Notes under the pieces: model-generated
Told to the model about the DNA's origin: nothing
What the model saw: only the letters and a program-made list of their open reading frames with translations
Database searches by the model: none
Part shown: positions 9,168 through 18,071 of the stretch, one piece after another
Numbering within the stretch: the first letter of the stretch is position 1
Layout: every line of letters begins with the position of its first letter
NCBI RefSeq assembly: GCF_003173355.1
Contig: NZ_QGMY01000008.1
Coordinates: forward strand, 1-64,000
DNA from: Methanospirillum lacunae
GTDB lineage: Archaea; Halobacteriota; Methanomicrobia; Methanomicrobiales; Methanospirillaceae
Direction: 5' to 3'
DNA: 64,000 nucleotides
Made by a program: the position numbers and the translations under genes

Positions 9168-10130
9168 TTATAACCAGCGTTTTAAACTTTTTTGTACCGT
9201 TTTTTGTCCGAACAATCCTTCATATATCTTCTTTCCCGCTGAAATGCCCAAATCGGCACTAACAGCATATACGCATCTCTCATGTACCGGGCATCGTCTA
9301 CATCTGGGGCCAGGGCTACAATAACTCATTCCAAGAACATAGAGTGGCCGATCTAATATCCAGGGATCTTCAGCAGAGATCATCTTTCCGAGAATTCTTG
9401 CCTGGTATGAGGTAAGGCCGGTTCCTTCTCCACAAGCAATTCTTCCCAAGACCCGTGAATCTACCACGTCACCAACAATATCAAAGACTCCCTCAAGATA
9501 GTGTTCATCTTTTAATGCACCGGTTATGAGGCAGGCAGTCGATCGGGGGACATTAAGAACCTTAATTCGTCTGAATACTTCCTGTGGACTTGAAAGATAA
9601 TCTGCCCAAATCTGCCTGGCATCACCGTGGTAGTACCGAACCATCAATGAAGCGATCTCATAGAGACGGGCGTGAATAGCTGGTTCTGGATGAAGATCAT
9701 ACTCCCAGTACTGATCTGCCCATCCCTCCGGGGAGTGGAGAAGAATGCTGCGCCAGAGATTTTCCGGATTTTCTAGAATTTCCTGGACAAAGTACTCAAT
9801 ATTGGCCCAAACATCAGTTTTTCCTGCATTTAGTTCCAGGATGCACGCACAGAGAAACCGGTTTGCATCCTGCATTGTCAGGGTATCGGGCTTGGTACCT
9901 GATAGCCATGGCCATTCACTTGTTGAGAAACGTGGTGAAGACCGACGAAGATGCAGGAATGTTTCTCTGCTTAACCGCATAAGTTCAGGAAGAAGGAGTT
10001 GAATTATTTCAGTTTTATCCTGCACACTGATCTCTCTGATGAGGCAGATCAGGCGGTCTTGCCCGTATGTGGCTGAATCAGGCCTTGTTTCTTTGATGAA
10101 CCTGTCTTCAGATAGTTCTCTGTTGTTCAT
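9168..10130 (-). CDS. Fe-S protein with an endonuclease-III-like cysteine motif, unknown function
   Basis: About 320 residues. The body (30-260) is helical and shows no family I can name. Near the C-terminus lies YCSPGPRCRRCPVHERC, that is C-x5-C-x2-C-x5-C, very close to the [4Fe-4S] loop of endonuclease III/MutY glycosylases (C-x6-C-x2-C-x5-C). The preceding region GLTSYQARILGKMISAED is helix-like, but I do not see a convincing catalytic Lys/Asp pair, so DNA glycosylase activity is not claimed. ATG 10130 overlaps the stop of mobB as ATGA; a GTG at 10151 would give 327 residues. Coupling to mobB suggests a link to molybdopterin metabolism or simple operon sharing. Confidence 0.6.
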   Translation of the reverse strand: MNNRELSEDRFIKETRPDSATYGQDRLICLIREISVQDKTEIIQLLLPELMRLSRETFLHLRRSSPRFSTSEWPWLSGTKPDTLTMQDANRFLCACILELNAGKTDVWANIEYFVQEILENPENLWRSILLHSPEGWADQYWEYDLHPEPAIHARLYEIASLMVRYYHGDARQIWADYLSSPQEVFRRIKVLNVPRSTACLITGALKDEHYLEGVFDIVGDVVDSRVLGRIACGEGTGLTSYQARILGKMISAEDPWILDRPLYVLGMSYCSPGPRCRRCPVHERCVYAVSADLGISAGKKIYEGLFGQKTVQKSLKRWL

Positions 10131-10804
10131 ACCTGCAGCGCCGCCACGCACCGGGTAAGAACGGCACTCCCATGTATTGCGTTATCTGTCAGAGCAACAA
10201 TAAAAAAGCGATGATATGGATGAATTACTGGCTTTTGTATTCTGACCCTGACTCCATACACTCCATTCTGGAAACTAATTTCCTTCTCGATATGAGCACA
10301 GACATCTGGTGAGATTTCATGTGATGAATTGCCAGTGCTCATCATAATAATCCCTTCTGAATTCTCTCCAAGATCTTTAATGAGTCCTTCTTCTGTATAA
10401 TAATCATCAAATGAAGAGAGGATTGAGATCACATCTTTTATCTCTGGATTTCTGATAAGGGCAGGAACATCGAGATCTCCAATAACTACCTTCTGAAAGG
10501 GAATGCTTTTAAACCCTTCAATAACAGCATATTTGATTCCGGTGTTGGAGAGATGATCAAGAGCAGAGGAAAGAGAAATAGTCCTCTTGGTGATCATTGT
10601 CTTCTCACAGTCTATCCCAACAGCAATGGATGCTCCGGCATCATAGTGTAGAGATGTATCCTTTCCTGTAGGAAGATCACAGACATGATCACCTATATGC
10701 TTGATCGTCCCAACAGGGCCTAATGGAGCCAGGGCGTCAACCAAATCACGAATAAAGGTTGTTTTTCCTGATCCTGACCACCCGGCTATGTGAATAACTT
10801 TCAT
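10127..10804 (-). CDS. mobB: Molybdopterin-guanine dinucleotide biosynthesis protein B
   Basis: 225 residues. The N-terminus MKVIHIAGWSGSGKTT carries the P-loop (residues 8-16), followed by GPVGTIKHIGDH, the switch-like motif of MobB, and VIEGFKSIPFQKVVIG around 130. MobB is a GTP-binding adaptor thought to help MobA attach GMP to molybdopterin, giving the bis-MGD cofactor used by formate dehydrogenase (fdhAB begins 2.7 kb away) and formylmethanofuran dehydrogenase. The C-terminal 50 residues go beyond the core GTPase fold. It is followed by the Fe-S protein gene in a 4-base overlap. Confidence 0.9.
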   Translation of the reverse strand: MKVIHIAGWSGSGKTTFIRDLVDALAPLGPVGTIKHIGDHVCDLPTGKDTSLHYDAGASIAVGIDCEKTMITKRTISLSSALDHLSNTGIKYAVIEGFKSIPFQKVVIGDLDVPALIRNPEIKDVISILSSFDDYYTEEGLIKDLGENSEGIIMMSTGNSSHEISPDVCAHIEKEISFQNGVYGVRVRIQKPVIHPYHRFFIVALTDNAIHGSAVLTRCVAALQV

Positions 10805-10987
10805 AATACTGCAGGTTTATTGTAGTCAGTTCAGTGGGGGATGATGTCCCTTCATTTCCATATGCTGTATATATACTTTTGTTGAAAAGGTAATCTGGGA
10901 AGATTTCTACCCTTTTAAACCTGGATATCTATTCTTCCTGAAGTACCATGACCGCTATCTGATTAAGGTGCAGGATATTCCTTCCTG

Positions 10988-11581
10988 TTATTCTTCAAGC
11001 TGATGGGCCGTGTTGTAGGCATCAACTGACTCTGAAGTGCGGCCGAGTTTTGCAAGAACACTCCCCTTTCCCTTCCATGCAATGGTGAAGGTTGGATCGA
11101 GTTCTATTGCACGGTTGTATGATTTAAGGGCATCTTCATAATTTCCAGCGTCTGCCTGGATATTTCCTTTGTTGTACCAGGGGAATGCATATGCCGGATC
11201 CAGTTCAATTGCCTTCTCATATGCACTAAGTGCTTCATCAGTCCGGTTGAGTGTTGCCAGATTGGTTCCTTTGTTAAACCAGGCCGCTGCATTTGTCGGG
11301 TCTAATTTGCTTACAGTTTCATAAGCTGATATTGCGTCGCTATTCTTCCCTAGTCGTGCGAGAGTGAGGCCGGTATAAAACCAGGCATCAACATTTGTTG
11401 GATCCAGAGTTGTTGCATTTGTAAATGAAACGAGTGCATCATCGTATTGTTTCTCGTCCCAGAATGCCTTTCCAGCAGTCCACATCTGCTTTGAATCACT
11501 TGTGTTATCCGCATTTGACAACACTGGTAAAATAAAGGCGCTGATAAGAATGAGAGCAAATATACCCGGAAGATTCCTCAT
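10988..11581 (-). CDS. Secreted TPR-repeat protein
   Basis: 197 residues. Residues 1-25 form a signal peptide (MRNLPGIFALILISAFILP, cleavage near SNADN). The rest is almost entirely tetratricopeptide repeats of 34 residues, about five, with repeated W-F/Y-N-K-G-x-x-L and A-x-x-x-Y-x-x-A-x-x-L-D-P patterns (for example AAWFNKGTNLATL and YAFPWYNKGNIQAD). TPR superhelices bind peptides or proteins; here the site is outside the cytoplasmic membrane. Partner unknown. It is preceded by a region (10805-10987) with nothing recognisable apart from its terminator side. Confidence 0.88.
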   Translation of the reverse strand: MRNLPGIFALILISAFILPVLSNADNTSDSKQMWTAGKAFWDEKQYDDALVSFTNATTLDPTNVDAWFYTGLTLARLGKNSDAISAYETVSKLDPTNAAAWFNKGTNLATLNRTDEALSAYEKAIELDPAYAFPWYNKGNIQADAGNYEDALKSYNRAIELDPTFTIAWKGKGSVLAKLGRTSESVDAYNTAHQLEE

Positions 11582-11657
11582 ACAGAGGGTCTGATTGGTG
11601 TGAGTATAAGGATTCCGATGATCAAAAAAGGATCATACCGGATCACTTGTATGGAAA

Positions 11658-12491
11658 TTACGATGAAAGATAGTCTTCTATCAAAGCACGTGCGATACTG
11701 AGTTTTCCTGGAAGTTCGGGCATACTATCACGGGAGAACCACTGAGCGTCCTCAATCTCTATACCGTCGCATCTGATCTCTCCCGAAAGATATTGCGCAA
11801 CATATCCCACCATCAACGAATCCGGAAATGGCCAGGGTTGGGAGTTACAATACTGGAGATCAGAAATGCGCAGTCCCACCTCTTCAAATACTTCACGATG
11901 AACTCCTGCTTCAAGAGATTCTCCAGGTTCGACGAACCCGGCAATCAGACTATACATCCCCTGAGGGAATTGTGGGGATCTTGCGAGCAGTATTCGGTTT
12001 TCATCTGTTATCCTGACAATTATTGCAGGAGAGAGACGGGGAAACGTCAGGAGGCCACAAGCAGGGCATTGTTTAGCCAACTCATCCTCTTTCATGGCGT
12101 TCCTTTCGCCACATCTTCCGCAGAACGCAGTCGTCTTATTAAACCGTACCAATTGTACTGCCCGCCCAAGAATTGCCAGGAGATCGAAAGGAATAGAGCC
12201 CTCTATGGTGCGCAAGGAAATGAGATCAAGTCCAGGTGAAAGAGAACTGCCATTTTCTATCTGGTAGACCCACCAGTTCTTCTCTGAGTTCCCCCCGACA
12301 AATAGTGGACCTGTGACTTGATGGGGGAGATCACTCGCATTTTCAATGCCCGGATCCTTCTCTGAAATTATCGGGAAATGATTAGAACAGAGGACATTGC
12401 CATCTGTATCCACAATTACTGAGTGGAATATACCCGTTTTTGATGGTGTGTGGGTATCCAGATCAGATATTATATAGGGTAGATGAATCAT
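11658..12491 (-). CDS. nudC: NADH pyrophosphatase (Nudix hydrolase)
   Basis: About 277 residues, the normal NudC length. A zinc ribbon CGRC...CPAC lies at about 124-146, the Nudix box GFVEPGESLEAGVHREVFEEVG at 185-206 (broken here: GFVEPGESLEAG then VHREVFEEVG), and the diagnostic SQPWPFPDSLM downstream of it. Enzymes with this motif cleave NAD(H) to NMN(H) and AMP; several also remove NAD caps from RNA. I prefer ATG 12491 over the TTG at 12500, which adds only three codons. It stands as a single gene. Confidence 0.92.
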   Translation of the reverse strand: MIHLPYIISDLDTHTPSKTGIFHSVIVDTDGNVLCSNHFPIISEKDPGIENASDLPHQVTGPLFVGGNSEKNWWVYQIENGSSLSPGLDLISLRTIEGSIPFDLLAILGRAVQLVRFNKTTAFCGRCGERNAMKEDELAKQCPACGLLTFPRLSPAIIVRITDENRILLARSPQFPQGMYSLIAGFVEPGESLEAGVHREVFEEVGLRISDLQYCNSQPWPFPDSLMVGYVAQYLSGEIRCDGIEIEDAQWFSRDSMPELPGKLSIARALIEDYLSS

Positions 12492-12689
12492 GAAAATCAA
12501 CAGGACTAATTATTCAGGGTCATATATGTATTCATTGAATATTAGTACCTGGTTTGAATGGTGAAAGATTAGAAGTCAAATATCCCTGCGGAACAGGTAT
12601 TATCATTAAATTTGTACAGGCACCAAAAACGGTAGTGTTGGATGAATCAGGGGATGATCAGAATAAACGCTCATAAGGTATGATATAGG

Positions 12690-13013
12690 ATGGATCTTCC
12701 TCAAGTTGAAGTCCGGCAGATAAGACCCTGTTCGGTATGTGCTTTTTTTGTCCACGTGTCTGACTCACAGGAAGGTATCTGTACTCTAAATAAAGGAGAG
12801 CGAAGAGGAACTGAGTACCCTCGCTGGGAGCGGGATGATCCGGAACATCTGTTATCCTGGACTTGTTGGTATAATATCACACCAGAAGAGATTGAAGGCA
12901 CTGAAGATCCGTGGGTTAAGAGTATTGTAAATGAGTCTCTCCGGTTTTTCAACTCAGCTCATACCCGCAGGGAAATTACCGGTGGAAGGAAAATGAGGAG
13001 TAGGAGAAAATGA
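12690..13013 (+). CDS. Small cysteine-containing conserved-type protein, unknown
   Basis: 107 residues. The first half has four cysteines in a spaced arrangement, CSVCAFF, GICTLNKGER and LSWTCWYN, enough for one Zn or Fe-S site. It also has a stretch typical of methanogen small proteins (YPRWERDDPEHLLSW). The C-terminal 25 residues are basic (ending RKMRSRRK). I do not recognise the family. Composition and start at ATG 12690 look like real coding sequence. It lies alone between nudC and the fdh leader. Confidence 0.6.
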   Translation: MDLPQVEVRQIRPCSVCAFFVHVSDSQEGICTLNKGERRGTEYPRWERDDPEHLLSWTCWYNITPEEIEGTEDPWVKSIVNESLRFFNSAHTRREITGGRKMRSRRK

Positions 13014-13484
13014 TTATACCTGTTGCCCTCTGTCTTTCATATATAGTGTAACCCTTTTCCCTCTTTTCCTGTTATTGTACTCTCATCTCAAATTCTTTGG
13101 ATTGTGGATTTCAATGTCGTGTTTATCTGATTTCTCCTGTACATCATTCACACTCCGTGTTAGTTTAATCGCGAGCAACTGAATCTGATGACCATTATGA
13201 GAGGGCTATGGATCAATGCTGAAGGAAAATGGTGATGAAGAAAGATCCATGGTTGGCTTAAGGTCCTCCCACCACTAATCCTCACGTTTCGGAAATTTTT
13301 CGTCAGACTTATATCTGGATTAATGATAATATCTTACCTGCACTGTGGTCGGGATACGATAGCCTATGCAGACTAGCGGGTAGTTTGTAAATTAGGAATT
13401 CCTGATCGCATGGCGGAATGTGCATGCCGGCAGTGCCGGTTTCTGAAATTGTGGTTTCTTTCACCGTTTGAACTCGGGTGAAAT
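13014..13484 (+). promoter_or_regulatory. Long leader region of fdhAB
   Basis: The 470 bases upstream of fdhA hold no gene. CTTATATC at 13308-13315, preceded by purine-rich bases, is the best TATA-like element, which would give a leader of roughly 150 bases. Within it are a 6-bp inverted repeat with a one-base centre (ccggca-g-tgccgg, 13427-13439) and a hairpin at the ribosome binding site (13459-13483), so post-transcriptional control is possible. Promoter position is inferred. Confidence 0.4.
13459..13483 (+). promoter_or_regulatory. Hairpin that encloses the fdhA ribosome binding site
   Basis: Arms tttcacc (13459-13465) and ggtgaaa (13477-13483) pair perfectly over 7 bp with an 11-base loop. 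The 3' arm contains GGTGA, the expected Shine-Dalgarno element, and ends one base before the ATG at 13485. In the folded state the site would be hidden from the ribosome. Confidence 0.5.
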
Positions 13485-15542
13485 ATGAGTGAAAATACTG
13501 AAATAATGAAATATGTTCCGACTACCTGCCCATATTGTGGTGTGGGATGTGGTCTGAACCTGGTAGTTAACGACGGGAAGGTTGTTGGTGTCGAGGCATA
13601 CCAGCGAACCCCTGTGAACGAGGGAAAACTCTGTCCGAAAGGCATGACCTGCTGGGAACATGTGCACAGCCCTGACCGCCTTACCACTCCTCTGATCAAG
13701 AAAGATGGTAAGCACGTTCCCGCAACTTGGGACGAGGCTCTTGATCTGGTAGCCAAGAAGCTGAAAGAGATAAGCGACAAACACGGCCCACGTGGTCTCG
13801 GGTTCCAGACCTCATGTAGAACAGTCAACGAAGACTGCTATATCTTCCAGAAATTTGCCCGGTGCGGATTCAAGACGAACAACGTCGATAACTGCGCTCG
13901 TATCTGTCATGGACCTTCCGTTGCTGGTCTTTCCCTTTCCTTCGGTTCTGGTGCTGCAACAAATGGGTTCAGGGATGTTTTGAACTCTGATCTGATCTTA
14001 ATGTGGGGTTCAAATGCAATGGAGGCACACCCACTCGCAGGACGACGTGTTGCAGAGGCGAAGAAGAAGGGTATTCCAATTATCGTGGTAGACCCACGTA
14101 AGACCATGACTGCCCGAATCGCTGATACCTGGGTGCGGTTCAACCCCTCGACCCACATTGCCCTGATCAACTCGATGATGTACTGGATCATCAAGGAAGG
14201 CAAGTATGACAAGAAGTTTGTCGAAGAGCGGACTGAACACTTTGACGAACTCCAAAAAACCGTCGAGAACTACGCAGACTGCGAGGCAATCCATGGGGTT
14301 CCCCTGGAGACCGTCAAAGATCTCGCATTCAGGTATGCAGATGTCAAGAACGCGGTGATCATCTACTGCCTTGGTATCACTGAACTCACCACTGGTACTG
14401 ACAACGTTAGATCCCTCGGGAACCTTGCGATGCTTTGTGGAAACATCGGACGAGAAGGTGTCGGTGTTAACCCACTTCGTGGACAGAATAATGTGCAGGG
14501 TGCCTGTGATATGGGTGCATACCCGAATGTCTACTCTGGGTACCAGAAATGTGAAGTCGCAGAGAACCGGGCAAAGATGGAAAAGGCCTGGGGAGTTACC
14601 GATCTTCCTGACTGGTACGGTGTCACCCTGACCGAGCAGATCAACCAGTGCGGTGAAGAGATCAAGGGTATGTATATCCTCGGTCTGAACCCGGCTGTTA
14701 CCTACCCGAACTCAAACCACGTCAAAGCACAACTCCAGAAACTCGATTTCCTCGTTATCCAGGATATCTTCTACACTGAATCATGTCAGTATGCAGATGT
14801 CATTCTGCCTGGTGCCTGTTTTGCAGAGAAGGATGGAACCTTCACCAGTGCAGAACGCAGGGTAAACCGTGTTCGCAAAGCAGTAAACCCCCCGGGTGAA
14901 GCAAAAGAAGATATCTGGATCATTGCAGAACTGGCAAAACGGATGGGCCTTAAGAACTTCGACCTCCCGACTGGAAACGCCGTATGGGATGACATGCGTG
15001 CAGTAACTCCGTCCATGTTCGGCTGTCTCTACGAGCGGATGGAAAAACCCGAGTCCGTCATCTGGCCTTGTCCAACGCCAGAGCACCCGGGAACTCCGAT
15101 TCTGCACCGCGAGAAATTTGCAACTCCGAATGGAAAGGGTCAGTTCTTCGGTCTTGAATACCGGCCCCCGGCAGAGGTTGCAGACGCTGAGTATCCGTTC
15201 ACTCTCATGACCGGACGTCTTATCTTCCACTATCACTCCCGGTCACAGACAGGCCGTAGTGACATGCACCGTGAGGTTCCCGAATCCTATGCACAGATTA
15301 ATGTTGAGGATGCAGAGCGCCTGAAGATTAAGGACGGCGAGCAGATCAAACTGAAAAGCCGCCGCGGTGAGACAATCACTCATGCACGGGTCTCTGATGA
15401 GGTAGCACCTGGTGTGGTTTACATGACCATGCACTTTGCAGATGGTGTCAACAATCTGACCAACACTGCGCTCGATCCGCTCTCAAAGATGCCTGAACTC
15501 AAACATTGTGCAATATCTATCGAAAAACTCGGAGGCAACTAA
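13485..15542 (+). CDS. fdhA: Formate dehydrogenase, catalytic alpha subunit (Mo/W-bis-MGD)
   Basis: 685 residues, the usual length. An N-terminal [4Fe-4S] site is formed by C15-x2-C18-x3-C22 and C50 (CPYCGVGC, GKLCPKGM). The metal-ligand position is Cys141 (TGT) in ARICHGPSVAG, where bacterial FdhF has selenocysteine, so this is the Cys form; the next residues are His and Gly-Pro as expected. The C-terminal domain has the molybdopterin-dinucleotide-binding stretch LMTGRLIFHYHSRSQTGRS and HREVPESYAQIN. It oxidises formate to CO2 and passes electrons through its cluster to FdhB, which reduces F420 for methanogenesis. GC content and codon use are richer than in neighbours, as expected of a strongly expressed gene. 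fdhB follows after 1 base. Confidence 0.97.
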   Translation: MSENTEIMKYVPTTCPYCGVGCGLNLVVNDGKVVGVEAYQRTPVNEGKLCPKGMTCWEHVHSPDRLTTPLIKKDGKHVPATWDEALDLVAKKLKEISDKHGPRGLGFQTSCRTVNEDCYIFQKFARCGFKTNNVDNCARICHGPSVAGLSLSFGSGAATNGFRDVLNSDLILMWGSNAMEAHPLAGRRVAEAKKKGIPIIVVDPRKTMTARIADTWVRFNPSTHIALINSMMYWIIKEGKYDKKFVEERTEHFDELQKTVENYADCEAIHGVPLETVKDLAFRYADVKNAVIIYCLGITELTTGTDNVRSLGNLAMLCGNIGREGVGVNPLRGQNNVQGACDMGAYPNVYSGYQKCEVAENRAKMEKAWGVTDLPDWYGVTLTEQINQCGEEIKGMYILGLNPAVTYPNSNHVKAQLQKLDFLVIQDIFYTESCQYADVILPGACFAEKDGTFTSAERRVNRVRKAVNPPGEAKEDIWIIAELAKRMGLKNFDLPTGNAVWDDMRAVTPSMFGCLYERMEKPESVIWPCPTPEHPGTPILHREKFATPNGKGQFFGLEYRPPAEVADAEYPFTLMTGRLIFHYHSRSQTGRSDMHREVPESYAQINVEDAERLKIKDGEQIKLKSRRGETITHARVSDEVAPGVVYMTMHFADGVNNLTNTALDPLSKMPELKHCAISIEKLGGN

Positions 15543-15543
15543 G

Positions 15544-16788
15544 ATGGTAGCAAAAGGCGATATGCTGTATGCATGGGCAAAGGACTCCGAGGTCCAGAAG
15601 AAAGGTGAGTGCGGAGGAGCAGTAACCGCTCTCCTGAAGCATGCACTTGAGACCAAGATGGTTGACGGTGTGGTCGCTATCACCAAGGGTAAGGATCTGT
15701 ACGATGCAGTCCCAACCGTGATCACCAATGCCGATGATGTCATCAAGTCTGCAGGTTCTCTACACTGCGGTACCCTTCTCATCCCCAAACTGATCAAGAA
15801 ATATCTGAACGGGGCAAAGGACAAGAAGTACGCTGTCACCTGCAAGGGTTGTGACGCGATGGCTTTCTATGAACTTGCCAAGAGGAATCAGATCAACCTT
15901 GACAATATCCTCATGATTGGTGTCAACTGTGGAGGTTCAGTCAGTCCGGTTGCAGCCCGGAGGATGATCAGCGAGAAGTTCGAGGTTGACCCTGACACCG
16001 TTCACAAGGAAGAGATCGATAAGGGTCAGTTCATCATCGAGTTCGAAGGTGGCCACAAAGGCATCAAGATCGATGAACTCGAAGAAGAGGGCTATGGACG
16101 CCGGTCAAACTGTCAGCGCTGCAAAATGAAAGTCCCCCGCCAGGCTGATATCGCAGCAGGAAACTGGGGAGTCATTGGAGATAAGGCAGGAAAGGCAACG
16201 TTCCTTGAGGTCTGCTCTGAAAAGGGTGCAAACCTGATCGAGAGTGCCAAGTCAAAGGGGGCTCTTGAGACCGAAGCTGCAAACCCGAAGGGTATCGAGA
16301 TCAGAGGAAAAGTCGAGAACGCAATGTTCAAGCTCGGAGACTCATGCAGAAAGCGTGACTTCGAAGGACTTGGCACCGGTAAGGACCGACTGAAGCTGAT
16401 CATGACAGAATCTGCCAAGTGTGTCAAGTGTTACGCTTGCGTTGAGAACTGTCCGATCTGCTACTGTATCGAGTGTTCAACGAAAAAGCCCTGGTATGTT
16501 GCACCTGGTGTGCTCCCCACCAGCTTCATGTTCCACCTGATTCGGTTCGCCCACGTCTCTGATTCTTGTGTAAACTGTGGTCAGTGCGAAGAACTCTGCC
16601 CAATGGAGATTCCAAATGCATTGTTCATGCACTCACAACAGACCGAGATTGAGAAGATGTTTGGGCACGTCCCTGGACGCGATATGAGCCCGCCAATCCA
16701 TGCACTTGCAGAAGAGAAGGCAGAGCGTGCACGTCTTGAGGCAACCGGCACTGACTCTATCTACATCAACATCTTTGATGAAGAGTAA
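15544..16788 (+). CDS. fdhB: Formate dehydrogenase, F420-reducing beta subunit
   Basis: About 414 residues from ATG 15544 (MVAKGDMLYAWAKD), which has GGAGG at 15532-15536 just upstream; the in-frame ATG at 15508 lies inside fdhA and is less likely. The N-terminal two-thirds is the FrhB/FdhB FAD- and F420-binding domain (KKGECGGAVTALLKHAL near the start, NCGGSVSPVAARRMI, NCQRCKMKVPRQADI). Two ferredoxin-type clusters follow: CVKCYACVENCP near 293 and CVNCGQCEELCP near 341. It takes electrons from FdhA and reduces coenzyme F420; in some methanogens it also links to heterodisulfide reductase. A strong hairpin lies 49 bases after the stop. Confidence 0.96.
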   Translation: MVAKGDMLYAWAKDSEVQKKGECGGAVTALLKHALETKMVDGVVAITKGKDLYDAVPTVITNADDVIKSAGSLHCGTLLIPKLIKKYLNGAKDKKYAVTCKGCDAMAFYELAKRNQINLDNILMIGVNCGGSVSPVAARRMISEKFEVDPDTVHKEEIDKGQFIIEFEGGHKGIKIDELEEEGYGRRSNCQRCKMKVPRQADIAAGNWGVIGDKAGKATFLEVCSEKGANLIESAKSKGALETEAANPKGIEIRGKVENAMFKLGDSCRKRDFEGLGTGKDRLKLIMTESAKCVKCYACVENCPICYCIECSTKKPWYVAPGVLPTSFMFHLIRFAHVSDSCVNCGQCEELCPMEIPNALFMHSQQTEIEKMFGHVPGRDMSPPIHALAEEKAERARLEATGTDSIYINIFDEE

Positions 16789-16836
16789 CCTACTCTTCCC
16801 AGTATACGACATTAACACTCCATCGCAACAGGAGGT

Positions 16837-16856
16837 GGGAAGGACCAATCCTTCCC
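16837..16856 (+). terminator. Hairpin terminator after fdhAB
   Basis: gggaagga-ccaa-tccttccc is a perfect 8-bp stem with a 4-base loop, followed by tttc. It lies between fdhB and the converging FmdE-like gene. Confidence 0.65.
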
Positions 16857-16964
16857 TTTCCTGGGAAATGCCGTTGTCTCTTTTATACAGGTTTACTTTT
16901 CGTTGATTGGTTGTCAGGTACCAATGGTTTCTGGTAGTGAATTTTCTGATGAAGTGAAAAAAGG

Positions 16965-17600
16965 TTATATGAGTTCATAGTACCGCAGGCTTCCGCAGGC
17001 GGCACAGTGATCACCCTCAATGAGGTATTCAGGGACCGGTTCTCCACAGGTTTTACAAATTGCTGTGTTCCATTTCTTTTTTTGTGTAACCGGGATTCTG
17101 ACCTTCTGTACAGAGATGATAGAGCGTTTTGCTGCCAATATCTCATCAAGAAGTGCCTTTGTCATGGTTTTCTTAGAGAATTCAGGGCTGTTTGCAAACC
17201 ACTTCTCCAATGTTGGCCATGCATGAAGTTTTACCGGGTCGATGTAAAGCCTGATCCCTTCAGCAGAATCGGTTTCACTGGGTCTGTTTATGGTGAAAGC
17301 AAACCTTCCAACTGGGACAACCGTAAGCCTGTGATTACCTATAGTACAGTGGGCGATAACCTGGAGGGGATCAGGAGCACATTTCTGGGTCTCACAGACT
17401 GCATATAACTTCTCACCGGGTTTTGCGCCAAGTAGTTCAAAAGCGTAATCAACCATTCCGATGGCGATCAACAGGCCGGGTGCAGGATAGGTATGGAATG
17501 GGATGCAACTTTTGTAGTATTCCTGAAACCTGGGATCATACCCGAGTTCCTGGAGTTTTCGCAGAAGATCATTCTGCGTATACTCATCATGGTGATCCAT
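16965..17600 (-). CDS. FmdE-family protein with zinc ribbon, altered metal motif
   Basis: 211 residues. The N-terminal domain (about 25-110) aligns with FmdE: FHTYPAPGLLIAIGMVDYAF corresponds to FHGHxCPGxxxGxRxG, and VCETQKCAPDPLQVIAHCTI corresponds to the second metal-binding part. The usual Cys in HxxCPG is Ala here (PAPG), while the later cysteines remain. The C-terminus has a small zinc ribbon, CKTCGEPVP...CAACGSLRYYELI. FmdE proteins are named for co-purification with formylmethanofuran dehydrogenase; their task is unproven but often linked to molybdenum. The changed ligand suggests a different metal site. It converges on fdhAB, a Mo/W enzyme. ATG 17600. Confidence 0.85.
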   Translation of the reverse strand: MDHHDEYTQNDLLRKLQELGYDPRFQEYYKSCIPFHTYPAPGLLIAIGMVDYAFELLGAKPGEKLYAVCETQKCAPDPLQVIAHCTIGNHRLTVVPVGRFAFTINRPSETDSAEGIRLYIDPVKLHAWPTLEKWFANSPEFSKKTMTKALLDEILAAKRSIISVQKVRIPVTQKKKWNTAICKTCGEPVPEYLIEGDHCAACGSLRYYELI

Positions 17601-17720
17601 CTATAGATAATAGCAAATTGATATCTAAAGTGTTTGGTAACCTAAAGCACTAACCAAGCCGGAGAAACTGGAATATCATGAATTTTTCTGGTAAAACAGA
17701 AAAATCCGGTAGATTACATA

Positions 17721-17879
17721 TTATTGCTTCACGAAGAATGATTTGCCTACTCCACATCTTGGACAAACCCATGAGGAATCAATATTCTCAAACGGAGTTT
17801 TCTTTGGGATGTTATGGGCTTCATCTCCGAATTCTTCGTTGTACACATACCCGCATTTTGTGCAAACCCAAAGTGCCAT
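17721..17879 (-). CDS. Rubredoxin (52 residues)
   Basis: Read on the minus strand, ATG at 17879 opens a 52-codon frame ending TAA at 17721. It begins MALWVCTKCGYVYNEEFGD and ends SSWVCPRCGVGKSFFVKQ, so both C-x2-C-G pairs of the rubredoxin Fe(Cys)4 site and the aromatic core residues are present. It is shorter than many gene finders' default limit. Rubredoxins carry single electrons, in methanogens often to oxygen- and peroxide-detoxifying enzymes. It lies between the FmdE-like gene (same strand) and a histidine kinase gene read the other way. Confidence 0.93.
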   Translation of the reverse strand: MALWVCTKCGYVYNEEFGDEAHNIPKKTPFENIDSSWVCPRCGVGKSFFVKQ

Positions 17880-18071
17880 GTCAGTAAATAGACATTCAAC
17901 ACATAAAAAGAAATATGTCCCTGTCCATCTTTGTGGCTTATTCGAAGTGTTATGGCCCTTTATAATGAATCAGTTATTCCTTTTCTCTCTTGTAAATAAA
18001 TATCCGCAATGGTAGAAAAGAATGTGTGGATATTAGTAATAGAAAAATAAGACAAGTATATAGTTTAGTTT

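Noticed and set aside
13905-13907. Possible selenocysteine codon in fdhA
   Set aside because: The codon is TGT (Cys141), not TGA; the frame is open throughout.
13373-15236. Long frames on the minus strand across fdhA
   Set aside because: They mirror the strongly biased codon use of fdhA, have no family features or ribosome binding sites, and fdhA is certain.
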